Shown here: piece by piece, positions 1 to 11,040 of the stretch
How positions within the stretch are numbered: the first letter of the stretch is position 1
Layout: each line of letters starts with the position of its first letter
NCBI RefSeq assembly: GCF_947507565.1
Contig: NC_089193.1
Location: 372,001 to 436,000, forward strand
Source: Oscarella lobularis
Lineage: Eukaryota > Porifera > Homoscleromorpha > Homosclerophorida > Oscarellidae
Direction of reading: 5' to 3'
Length of the DNA stretch: 64,000 bases
Program-made: the position numbers and the translations under genes
The notes under the pieces: generated by a model
Seen by the model: the letters and a program-made list of their open reading frames with translations, nothing else
The model's database searches: none
Told to the model about the DNA's origin: nothing

Positions 1-79
1 CCATAATATGCTATAAAACTAGCATTTATAGTCGTTCAAAATCGATTTATAGAGTAATGCTATTGGCAAAAAAACGGCA

Positions 80-352
80 GTATAAATGGTAGTTTTCATG
101 GCAGTTTTCATGGCAGTTTTCATGGCAGTTTTCATGGCAGTTTTCATGGCAGTTTTCATGGCAGTCTCTATGGCAGTTTCCATGGCAGTTTAAATGGCAT
201 TTTAAATGGCATTTTCCATGGCAGTTTCCTTAGAAGTTTGAGTAAATGGCAGTTTTTATGGCATTTTCAATGGCAGTTTCCATGGCAGTTTTTATGGCAT
301 TTTTAATGGCATTTTAAATGGCATTTTAAATGGCATTTTAAATGGCATGACA
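80..352. repeat. 12-bp minisatellite
   Basis: Roughly twenty head-to-tail units of a 12-base motif, TTTTCATGGCAG, drifting to TTTTAAATGGCA toward the right end. Units vary at one or two positions and a few are interrupted (around 225-245). The array stops just before R1 copy A. Short open frames across it only read the repeat and are not genes. Confidence 0.9.
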
Positions 353-394
353 ACTGTGGACTTTTGGCACGAATGGCGCGCCATACAAATCCTA

Positions 395-1250
395 CATCTT
401 GTCCATGCACGCGTGCACGTGCTCGTCTCTTGTTTCCTTTTTTCTGCACGCGAGTGATCGCTCCAATCATTACCTTATTTGGTTGCGCGTAGAGGTGCAG
501 AAAGCAATGCTGTCTCTCGTGACATCGTTGCGGTTTATGACGCACACCCGACGTCCAATGAGAGAAAAGTTGGCGTCATCGTTCGCGAGGGAGTACATAA
601 AGTCGTGCACGGCGCTCTCCCTCTTTACGTAACCCCGTCACTGAGAACTCGCTCGTACGCTTGGTTAGTCGTTGGAAGACTAGGAGCCAGAGGGGCGAGC
701 GATATTCCGACGCAACGTCCTGGAGCAACGGTGCGAAAGTGATTAGAGGCACATCCCTAAGACCTCTAGGGGCTTCCGCGCCGGGAAAACACGCTCCGTC
801 TTACACGGGACAGCGTGGGCGTTCGCCGGCTCTCCTCCACGTCGAGCACACGATGAGCGGGCCTCTTCGGCGGTGGCGATAGCCGTCTCCCGGGGTGGCA
901 ACGAACCCCGGAGACTCACTTATGGTGGGTTCTGATCTAATTCATGCCGTTGGTGAGGGTCGGCTGGGTTGCGAGCGTCTGGACCTCCACGTGGTGCGAC
1001 CTCGGTCACGCAAACACAGTCGCGCTTCAATTTGCTTTATTTTGGTATGTACTTCGTTGTTTTGAATAGCTGCAGGCTTCGTTTCTTCAGATTTCTGCTC
1101 GCGAGAGGGTTTCGACGAAGTCCTTCGTTTTGCTATCCGATACTGTGTGAGTGGGAGGAGTGACTTTGAATCTATTATTTTTTTACTACATCTTGTTTCG
1201 ACTCCCTCCCTATTAATTAATTGTTTTTTTATCGCGTTCATTTCTTTCCG
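395..1250 (+). repeat. R1 dispersed family, copy A
   Basis: This block is homologous along most of its length to the reverse complements of 14325-15110 (copy B) and 23340-24110 (copy C). Shared landmarks are a CACGTGCTCGTCTC stretch, a tract matching GATCGCTCCAATCATTACC, a TACATAAAGTCG tract, a stem-loop at about 888-918 (GTCTCC-C-GGGGT pairing with ACCCCGGAGAC across a short loop) and a splice-donor-like TTTG|GTATGT at 1044/1045. Open frames shift between copies, so I do not call a protein. It may be a promoter plus first non-coding exon, a structured RNA, or a decayed mobile element. Copy A lacks the downstream exon found next to copy C. Confidence 0.7.
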
Positions 1251-1270
1251 TAGAGTATTTTAGATAGGTT

Positions 1271-2098
1271 TTAGGCGTAGCGTAGTAGTATAGAGGGGAG
1301 TAAATTCCTAAATAAAATCTCATTCGGGTACCAGTCCCTCACGTGCAGCAAAAGTTTCTTGGCATATTTCCAGCTTTCAAGCCGTATCACAAACATTTTT
1401 GGGAAAGAGCTTTTCTCGTACAATGTTGTTTGACCTAATACCTCGTAGTTCTTACTGAGTCTTCCGGTTATTGTAAATAATAGTAACTTGATAGAGTCTT
1501 TTTTGCGAATCGTGGTGTATGCCTTCTACGATAATAATGATTTTTTTCTCGAAATTTGAAGCAGAAGTTGCCCGAAAGTTCGAACAATTTATCTTGCTCG
1601 GTCGCCAATATTCCGGGTCGGGACTTTCACATATAAAATGCCCGTGTATTTTACAGTACGCTGGTTTTGGAGGAATAAGGGCGAAAAACCCTCCACCCTA
1701 TAAAATACGGGACCGTCAGCGTTGAAGCTTTCCGCGTCGTAGGTAAAGAGGAAGCGAAGGATTCATGTCCGATAAAACGCTCGTTATAAGGAGGACAACT
1801 GTCGTGTGCTTTGCAAATGCAATTTCATTCAATATAAGTGTGACGTGCTAAAAAAAGCTGAAAATGATAAGCTTCCTTTTCTCATTTTCCTTTGCGTCTC
1901 TTAGAACTCTCACCCTAGAAGTTCGATAAAACACGACAATAGCGCAAAAACGAAACAAAATGAACAAACGCAAGAACATCAACACACGTACTGATCTAGC
2001 AATACAGAATTAGAATTATAGGCGCAAAGCTAATACATATATACGCAACACGAGAAACGGTAATGCTGTATTGCACCTTAAGGGGAAATTTTGGCATC
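1271..2098. other. Intergenic, no gene seen
   Basis: AT-rich sequence between R1 copy A and the 3' end of RTK-1. The right part should contain the RTK-1 3' UTR. I see no domain-bearing frame, RNA gene or clear repeat here. Confidence 0.5.
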
Positions 2099-5000
2099 TC
2101 ACAATTTGGTTTCCTTCAAGGCTGATGCAGAGGAACCGACGACATATCTGACTTCCTCGGCATCGTCCATCTGCGTGAAGGAATTGTGATCACGAGCCCC
2201 ATTTTTGCAGTCTGACTCCCTTGTTCCGCTTCGTGATTCTATGCTGCAAGAAGAAAGCAAACTGATAGCATCAAAAACAATGTATTGGCTTTGATTTTCG
2301 GCTTCAAGCATTTGTCCCAGAAGCTGCGTAAGACGGCTGAACGTTGGCCGCTTTTCAGAATCGGAAGACCAGCATGCAGACATTATACTGTACCTAAAGG
2401 GAATCATTAAAAGCCAAAAAGAAAGTCCATTGGCATTAATACTAACAGCTCAGCGGAGCAGCTTTCTGGGCAGGCTAACCGGTTGCCGCTACGCAAATGC
2501 GACAGAAGTTTTCCAGTGCAAACGCAAGGATAAGGGAAAGAGCCTGAAATGAAATACTTTAGAACTGAGAAGACGGTAAAGATAAGCTTACCAAAAGTGC
2601 AGATTTCCCACAGAACAACTCCGAAAGACCATCTACATAGAAACAACGTCTAAGCACAAATTGCACAACCAGATTGCATTTCAATTTACACATCGCTCTG
2701 CTCAGAGAAGAGACGGTGTGTTATGGCTTCGATAGACATCCAGCGAAGTGGAAGACGTCTTGTGGTCTTTTGACTGTAGGAACCGTCGTGATAGACAGAT
2801 CTCGCAAGTCCAAAGTCGGAAACTTTGAGTAGATTATTTTCGCAAACGAGCACGTTCCGACAGGCCAAGTCACGATGAACTAATCCTTTACCAGACAGGT
2901 ATTCCTGTAGGTTCGAATGTCAGTAAAAAAAGTATGACGTCTAATTTTCACACCATTCCGGATGCAATTTGCCAAGCGAATGATAAGAGGTCACGAGCAT
3001 TCAATTCGGGCTCAGATGTCTTCTCCGCACCGCCTTCGTCTACAAATACAAAACTAGCCTTCCGTCACTGGATCATATTAAGCTCATACCATGATCAATG
3101 GCTTTCACGTCACTAAAATCCTCATTCATCTCACGCCACTGATGCTTAAATGTGTCGCAATCAGGCGAGGGCGAGGGCGTACTATCCTAAATGCGACCAA
3201 GGTTAGTTGCATTTAATACAAAATTTGACGAAATAATGTGCCTCGTTATCGCTTTCAACGCCTACGACGATTTCATTCAATTTCTGCTCAGTGAGGAAAA
3301 CAATGACGGGGTATTAGTTGTTTGTATGCTTAGATGTGACAGCTAAAACAACCTTTTGATGCCCTTTTTTGTTAAGATAGGTAAGTAAGTCGCCGTTCTT
3401 GCAGTATTCGACGATGAGGCAGAATGGCGGCGATACTGATATGCATCCGAGAAAGTTGACAATATGCGGGTGCTGCCCGATGTTTTTCATGAGTTTGATT
3501 TCTTCCAGAAAGTCCATCTCCGCCAGATTCGATCCTACAAACACGAAAATTAGTAGATGAAATTAGCGCAAATGCAATTAGACTACAAATAAAAGTAGTC
3601 AATGAAACACGAGAGCGACGCACCTTTGAGCATTTTACAAGCGACCTCAGACTTATTGCCAAAAGAATTGCTCTCTTTTCGAGCTAGTCTCGACAAACTT
3701 CCAGATGGACGATGATAGAGATACGCCCTGTGCACAACGCCAAAAAATCCGGCGCCGAGCTTCTCTAGCAAAGTCATATCACCGGAATTTACTTCCCATT
3801 CGTCTGCCTGTTTGTCGAGGTCGTATACAAAACCGTTTTTGCGTAAAGTCCTGCGGCGAGCATAAAAAACAAGAAAGATGGCAAAAGCCACAATGACGGA
3901 GCTGATGACTGATATAATGATTTTCCAATGAGAGGTGGAGTTTGACGCGACTGTAATAGCTGGATGAAAAAAATTATAAATGATAAATTAGCATTTTCTC
4001 GGGCATTTATGTATATGAGCAACGTAGCAAGAAAACAGAGAAGACATTGCTTCTAACTATCTTATTTTACCTTCGCAATGGGTCCCATTGTCCACGTAGT
4101 CGCTACGGCACAGGCACTGAAACGATCCGTTTGTGTTACTACAATATTCCAAAGGTTGGCATATTTTAGGTAGGAGGCATTCATCAATGTCGTTGCAAGA
4201 GAATCCGTCACCTGTCCAGCCTTGCAGACAGGTACAGATAAAGGAACCGTTCTGATTTGTGCAATTTGCTTTCAAATGGCAAGGACTATCATCGTCGCAC
4301 TCGTTGACGTCCACGCAAAAAAATCCGTCCCCAGACCAGCCTTCTCGACACGTACACATGAACGTTCCTTGATGATTTGTGCAATTCGCTGCCGAATGGC
4401 ATGGGCTGTCATTCATGCACTCGTTGACGTCCTCGCAAAAAAATCCGCTACCAGACCAGCCTTCTCGACACGTGCACTTGAACGTTCCTTGATGATTTGT
4501 GCAATTCGCTGCCGAATGACATGGGCTGTCATTCATGCACTCGTTCACATCTTCGCAAAAAGTACCATTTCCCTTCCAGCCTTTTTGACATCTACATTGA
4601 TAAGAGCCGGGATAATTTAAGCACTTTGCTTGGGAATGACATCTGCTTGTCTCGTTGCACTCGTTCACATCGACGCAATGACTGCCATTTCCTGTCCATC
4701 CACTTCTGCAAGCGCACTCATAGGATCCAAATGTATTAGAACAATTTTGACCCTCCTTGTTACAGGTATAGTTGCATTCATTTATATCTGAAAACAAGAA
4801 AAATACGCCGGTTCAGTGCGATTACAAGAGATGCAAGTTACCTTCGCACGAAGTTCCATTTCCGCTAAATCCAGGTTTGCAAGTGCACATGTACGAAAAC
4901 AGTGCGTTTTCACAGGTTGCGTTTGCGTGACAATTACTTGCGTTGTTGGAGCATTCGTCATAATCTGAAGAACCCACAACGTAATAGAGAATTGTTCGAA

Positions 5001-8000
5001 CGTTAACATCAATTGACATACCGGAAATTGCAGGCATGAAACAAAGGCTGGGTTTCATCTCAGAACAACTGATAGACTGCCAAGAAGTTCTCGTTGCAGC
5101 TACACAATCTTTTTCTCTTTCAAGGTAAGCGTCTGTTTCTACTTCAGACGAATTCCAGTTGACATAGGTTAAAGGCGACTGGTCAGCCCAAACATAGTTT
5201 CCCTCATTAGTCATGTCATTTAGTCCAATCCAAGCCCTTTCTCCGTTGAGAAGGTTCAAACTTAGCTCGTTCCGCTCTTCAAGAGAAAGAATTCTTGCAA
5301 GAGACGCTCCTTCCCCCATTGATTCGCAGTTTTTCAAGGAAATATGCCAAGTTTTTCTGGCAGAAACTCGCTTGAAGCAGGTCCTATTGCCAAACTGCGT
5401 CCAACCGTCGGGACATAAGTAGACCTCTATACAGAAAAAAGAACAACATAGTTGAATGATAGCATTTTTGAAATACTCACCGCCAGTTGACAGAGATTCA
5501 ATTTCTTCATCACCAGATCCATTTTCCAAATCATCTGAATATTCATCTCCTAGAGAAAAGCGGTAAGTAGTCATATCTTCAAATGTCTGTACCAGTACTT
5601 TTACAGACGTATCGAGCTTTAGCAGAGCAGTTTGAAACAGACCAAACAAACTCGCGGCCGTCTGATCCAAACAAAACGCAGACGCTACTATCCTGCAGGT
5701 GTTTGGGCTCGTACATTCCCCACTTGGTGAATGTGACGGGAGTCGCATCAAGCCACCTGAAAGCACCTTTCTCGTAAACCAGGCCAGTCCAATAAAGAGA
5801 TTCCTTCGCGGGAGAAGTCCAATTTGCAATGAAGGCGTTTTCATAGATGGTGCTTATTGAAGCTAGTGTGGCATTGCGACTTCTGCACTTTTCAGTATGT
5901 GCCTGCGCTTGTGAAACAATCTCATCAACGTCTTTTGAAAAATAATAGCAAGTATCTTCGAAATAGATTTCGTCGCTCCCACACCGAACATTCGCTGCCG
6001 GAGCTGTTTCTCGACGCAGTTCGTTTGCTACATCTCCTAAATAAAGCAAAGAGAAAAATATCCTCTATTTGGGAGAGAAGAGCGCTTTCATACGGAGAGG
6101 AACCTTGCATAAAACTCTATTCCATTTAGAACATTCTTTCGTCTTCCAGTAGCCATTGCGAGGATCTAGCGCAACGCATCTGTAAAGAGCCTTTGGTTCT
6201 CCAGGGGCCCACAAGACATATCTAGACAGAAACGTGAAAAAGATTAAAGACAGCCACGAGCTTTATTAGTGACACCTCAACGGATCCCCATTGATCCACT
6301 CGAACGCTTCATTTTCTTTTCGTCTCAGCCCAATCCAAACGTCGGGTTTTCGGCCAGCAAGAAGAGACACAACAAAAGCCTGTTCGTGAGGACTGGTAAT
6401 ACTAGCACTGTTAGAAGATCCACATCCACCTTCTTCCCAACCTAACTCATCCATGAAATGCATATAGCGTGAAATAGTATAGCAATAGTCTGCGTAGAGA
6501 AACCAACCTGAGGGACAATCTAGAAAAAGAAGACTGTTAGCTAACATCAATATTTCAAAATCGTTTCGTTCACATTCATTCATCTGGCAAACAGCTGCTG
6601 CAGTCGTGCAAGTTTGATTGTGAATGATTTTATGTTGACAGTCTCTAAGCGTCGTTTCGTTTCCGTTACATAGCACTTCCAACTTGGAATTATTTTTGTC
6701 GCCTGAAGTTGATTTAGATCGCGATGAATTTGCAGTTATTGCCTTTTTAAAGCCCAATTGGCGACAGGCAACTTGAGCCCCATTTATATCCCATTTGTCG
6801 TCGCAGACAACGGTCCACGTTTCGTTGAAATAAACTTCAATTGTTCCTTCTCTTTCTTTCATTCCATTGGCACTACTGTTCAGTCGCACTTGCCATTGGG
6901 AATAGGAGCAATTAAGCAAGAAGGAATTACGACAACGCGAAGATTGAAAGATGGAGCATCCGGCCAAGGACCTCAATGACTTTTTGGAACAATGACGGAC
7001 GTATAAATAAAACAAACTCTTGCGATTGCGCTTCAAAATAGCTACTCCACCATCGTATCCCAAAGACCTACACAAAATAGGAGGAACCATACGCGTGTTG
7101 AAAATATATCCACAACCCTGTATCCAATTTCCATTCACACCCTCAAATTCCACAAAACCATCGTTGGGCACATGGCTGTCCGCAAGCCGCATATCATAGG
7201 AAGAGGTTCTACCTGACTGACATGAAACAAATATTTCCCAATTACACGCTGCTGTTTTGTTTCCACAATCGCTATTATCTGTTAACGTACAGCCGACAAA
7301 ATTCGAAGTAATCCCACTGCTTCCTTCTCTAGAGTGATTCAAAGCCGTAACAAAAAATAAGTCAATGTAGCCCAAACGTCGACAGACTGCCGCCGCCGTT
7401 TCTGCGACATCGGAACCGGATTTCGCCATGCAGACGCGTCCCCAATCACCGTCCAAAAAAATCTCGACGCGACCGCGGTTCGGGGTAACACCATCGACAA
7501 GCCGCACGTCGGCACTCTTAGGTTCTAAAAAAAACAGTCAATTTCAAAAGCTGCGATAACGAAATGTCACTCGCTCACTTTTTGGTTTCTTGCAGATGAA
7601 TATATTTTTTGACGAACAGGCAACGGGGCTCCAGTGAACGACATAAGCTGTAGAAGTCAAATCAGGAATGATGTCAGGAATGATGGCCGTACACAGTTCC
7701 GCTTTGCAGTGCACGTACAAATGTTCCCAGTTTGAAAAGACAAACGGCGATCCGTCCGACCAACGATAGCTGTAGGAGCCCTCTTCACTAGGCGAGCTTA
7801 ATAATCCGGTAAAAATTGGCCGCTGAGGATGATGGTCATATAAGTAATGCCAAAGTTCTTTATCATCGCTTTCAATTGACAGTAAATGGGATCCATGATT
7901 AGAGCAGGCTTCAGCTGCTTGAGGCCAAGTCAAGGGTATGTGACCCAATTTTAGACACGAAGAATGGTAACAGAGCCAGCCATCATAGCAGTCTAAAAAT

Positions 8001-8787
8001 CGCCAAAAGTTACATTGTAGGATGAGATCATTTCTTCCAAGGTACGCGTTATGTTTTGTGCAGTTAATTAATTTATATTGTGCAGTAACGTTCATCATTT
8101 TACTGTGATATACATTATTATGTTGTATCGCATTTCGCTTTTAGTGCAAAATGTCTAATTTTGTCTCTAAGTAACACCTCCAAATATAAAAATAGCGAGC
8201 ACAAGTAAAAAATATTACTGTGGGGCATAAAAAAGCAAACAAAGCTCGTTTTTAATTAATAACTAAAGAAAATGTGAGGGCATAAGAAGCCTCGTTGCGA
8301 GGCTTCTTACAAACAAACACGTCAAGAACAACAAGGTGAAGACAATCTGTTACGAAAAACACAGAAGTGACAAAATCTCACGCCACATGCATGACAAACT
8401 TCCTTGCCTATCTACCGCAAATGATCAAGTATAGAGGTAGAGAAAGATATTTAGATATAAAGAGAGTATTAGAAAGAACATACATAGAACTGACATTGGA
8501 CAATTCTCACCTTCACAGGGTTTAGGGCGATGAGCATGAGTAGATGTTGCGAAGACGACAGCAACAAGGAAAGTTATTACAAGTAATCGGTCACCGTTAA
8601 GCGGCAAAATTACAACTCTTGGGTGTTCTCGTTTTCTGCACGAGAACGAGTTCAGTCGCCTACCTTTCAAGTAATGAAGCTCAAGAGAGAAAAAGTAGAA
8701 ATAGGAGAAAGCGGAAATTAAGATCAGAAGAAAGAAGAAAGGTAGACCAAAGACGACCCACGAGGTAGCTGAGAAAAGACACAGCAT
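2099..8787 (-). CDS. Receptor tyrosine kinase with CTLD, SRCR and EGF ectodomain (RTK-1)
   Basis: Inferred single-pass receptor tyrosine kinase of about 1704 residues in 18 coding exons: 8787-8511, 7992-7579, 7524-6574, 6519-6276, 6221-6094, 6036-5599, 5549-5481, 5426-5022, 4964-4842, 4787-4071, 3959-3624, 3534-3353, 3186-3090, 3039-2954, 2904-2690, 2632-2592, 2543-2447, 2393-2099. Summed length is divisible by three and all phases agree. Order: N-terminal hydrophobic leader, C-type lectin domain, three SRCR domains, three more C-type lectin domains, seven EGF repeats (many with the calcium-binding DVNEC signature), one transmembrane helix, tyrosine kinase. Catalytic marks are present: glycine loop GAGFFG, VACK lysine, [19 protein letters not shown] and [10 protein letters not shown] short acidic kinase insert is encoded by the 3186-3090 and 3039-2954 exons. 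It ends ETKL, a possible class I PDZ ligand. Ligand and pathway are unknown. The start at 8787 is the only upstream Met; it puts two hydrophobic segments before the first lectin domain, so the true N-terminus is uncertain. Confidence 0.9.
8284..8308. repeat. Perfect 11-bp hairpin in RTK-1 intron 1
   Basis: AAGAAGCCTCG and its exact reverse complement CGAGGCTTCTT are separated by three bases, inside the first intron of RTK-1. No poly-T or promoter context makes it a clear RNA gene. It may be an intronic stem or an element scar. Confidence 0.7.
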
Positions 8788-9730
8788 ATACAGAGAACAA
8801 AGCTAAGTAAATCCACTTTATAAGTCTTCACCTTGCAACGGTGCGTCCAAAGTGACTATATCATTGGCCGTAGCGTCGCCGATGTGTTTGCAACCGTTAC
8901 AAAACAGTAAAAACTAAGATTGCGATATATTACGTGATGCCAATATTGAGTAAACGTTGTTAAAACCTGTCCAGAGTAAGTGTACTCATAATCTTCAAGT
9001 CTATGCAACCGTTGTTCAGGAAGCAGCTCATTTGCATTTCTATGAGTCCAAATCAACTTCGATTTTATAAGTACATAAATAATACCTATAATTAAAGTCA
9101 GATTCGCTATATGGTAACGCTCCTTTGGAAGAAGTGAAGCACGATAACACTTCTTCAATTTCATCTAAAAATGAAAAGAAAATTGCGATATTACTTCGCA
9201 ATTACCCAACCAATAGTCTTAAAAAAAGCAAATTTGTTGGTTAGGAATAATTGTTTCTTTCATAAATAACCTTTACACTATCTGCCATAGTTTGCAATAA
9301 ATGATATATTCCAACAACATCAGGTACTACACAGAATCACCCAAAAACGGTCCGGCATGCTAAGGATAAATAAGCGATTTAAATCAAAATAGGATTATTG
9401 TTGCTAATATTTTATTCATTGTCGCCATTTAAGTTGAAAGAAAAGCGCGTCTGTTCTCATTCATTCATTTTATCAGCAAACCTCTTTGGTATGTACAGAT
9501 AGTGCGATTTCTACAAAGTGGCACGGTACGTAGGTATCGCTATATCTGTACGCGGAAGCGGGCAGGAAATAGTTATGCATGCACAGGAAGTAAGAGACAG
9601 AAGCCGTGTGTCGAGGATAAGATCTGATTAGCGCAAATTCCCGTAAACGGATAAAACTCCGCCAGACGATAAAATATTCAGAGGGCAGCCTTTAGTTTCA
9701 TAGCCGCGACTACGTGATCATATTCTATCT
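8788..9730. other. Intergenic upstream of RTK-1, no gene seen
   Basis: This should hold the RTK-1 promoter and 5' UTR on the minus strand. A minus-strand open stretch at 9164-8856 shows no domain or paralogue match. I could not fix a TATA box or start site. Confidence 0.4.
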
Positions 9731-10448
9731 TGGGATAGGTACCGTTTTGGAAACTACAATTTGCGCGCTAATCGATAAAGAAGTTCTACGCTACATGTAC
9801 TTCTGTACCTTTCCGTTCAACGTATTCGTTCGGAAAACGTTCTTCCAGGTAGAAGACCCCACTGTGGAAAAGAAACAGTAGAGACCAACGCAAAAAGAAC
9901 GTCATTGAATCAGATGAGGTTGGCGCCGATCGACTAAAAGCTTTTTAGGTGAGGCAGTGCCCTTATACTTGAGAGGACTCAGAGGACGTTGCACTGAGCC
10001 AATCACAAAGACCGTCGACGCCTCCTAGACCACAACTATTTTCCTACGAATCCAAGGAAATGATGTCCTAACTTTTTTGCTTTGAACTGAGCGTAATGTG
10101 TTTAGCTTGTTTCCAAATTGCGTCCAATAGCGTCCTCGTCTATTAGCGGCGAACTTGTCAAAATTAGAAAGAGCCTAATCACTTGCACCTTTGAATAAAG
10201 CCAGGCGTCTCCCACAAACTTCGTTAGCTGGGAGAGGCCTGGGGTCTGGGTCCGAGTTACGCCTCTCACACAAACGTAACTTCGTCACACGAAATCAACT
10301 TCGCTACCCATGAAGGCTCCCCCACGAACTGTGTTAGCTAGCAGCTAACGAAGTTCGCGGGAGAGGAGCTAACGAAGATCTTGGGCAGTCGCGGTATGCA
10401 GAACCGCTGACGCTATCGCTCTCGATGAAGTTCGAAGTTAGGTTGATT

Positions 10449-10511
10449 GCAAACAGCTGTTTCCTGACTGCAAACACCTGTTTGCTGACTGCAAACACCT
10501 GTTCGCAATAG
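10449..10511. repeat. 21-bp tandem repeat, three units
   Basis: Three consecutive units related to TGCAAACACCTGTTTGCTGAC. The equivalent place in the duplicate near 58515 has only one unit, so copy number changed after the block duplicated or was lost there. Confidence 0.75.
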
Positions 10512-10605
10512 GAAGTCATTATAATACAATTGACACAATCCGTTGCCTTCACATTGGCACACGTCCAGGTACAGAAATTTACTTGATATCGACGGGCATG
10601 GAGAC

Positions 10606-10686
10606 TAGCCTCGGACCCAGGCCTCTTCCACGAACATCGCTCACCCAGCTAAAAAAGTTCGTGGGAGAGGCCTGGGTCCGAGGCTA
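10606..10686. mobile_element. Foldback element, 30-bp arms
   Basis: Left arm 10606-10635 begins TAGCCTCGGACCCAGGCC and pairs with right arm 10657-10686 with a single mismatch, leaving a 21-base loop. The duplicate block has its own version at 58629-58709. The terminal AGCCTCGG also begins the much longer palindrome at 12987, suggesting one foldback/MITE family. No protein is encoded. Confidence 0.75.
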
Positions 10687-11040
10687 CACAAAGACCTAAC
10701 TATCTACGCCGAGTGGGCGTCTACGAAGAAAATATCAGCAAAAGGAAACGCATTGCTAGAGGCTGCTTGCCATGATAAGACGACAACTTAGTCTATGCGT
10801 AGACGTTCCTCAGTGGTCCTAACGTAGATATATGTACCTACGAAGACTCTGAAGGTACGTTGCACCTACATAATGCACGTACTATTCGTCTAGATACTAA
10901 ACAAAAGGACGAAAGAAGGAAATCTTTACCCGGTATAAAGTGACCTTTGCTACAAAAGACAAATTGTAAAAGAAACACTGTCAAACTATCCTTAAAAGGC
11001 AAAAAAGACAATGGAAGTAAAGGGGGCCTCCCTCTCATCC

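Larger units (their letters stand above)
9735..11030. repeat. Segmental duplication block A, copy 1
   Basis: Direct-orientation duplicate of about 57875-59090. Shared runs include TACCGTTTTGGAAA, GGCGCCGATCGACTAAAAGC, AGGTGAGGCAGTGCCCTT and GTGACCTTTGCTA near the right end. Both copies carry the foldback element described separately. I see no convincing coding sequence in either copy, so this is a non-coding duplicate with point changes and small indels. It contains a triplicated 21-bp unit that is single in the other copy. Confidence 0.8.

Noticed and set aside
80-352. Possible CRISPR-like array from regular 12-bp repeats
   Set aside because: Units are contiguous with no unique spacers, and the DNA is eukaryotic; it is a minisatellite.
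4222-4739. Long plus-strand open frames at 4222-4620 and 4497-4739
   Set aside because: They are antisense shadows of the repetitive EGF exon of RTK-1.
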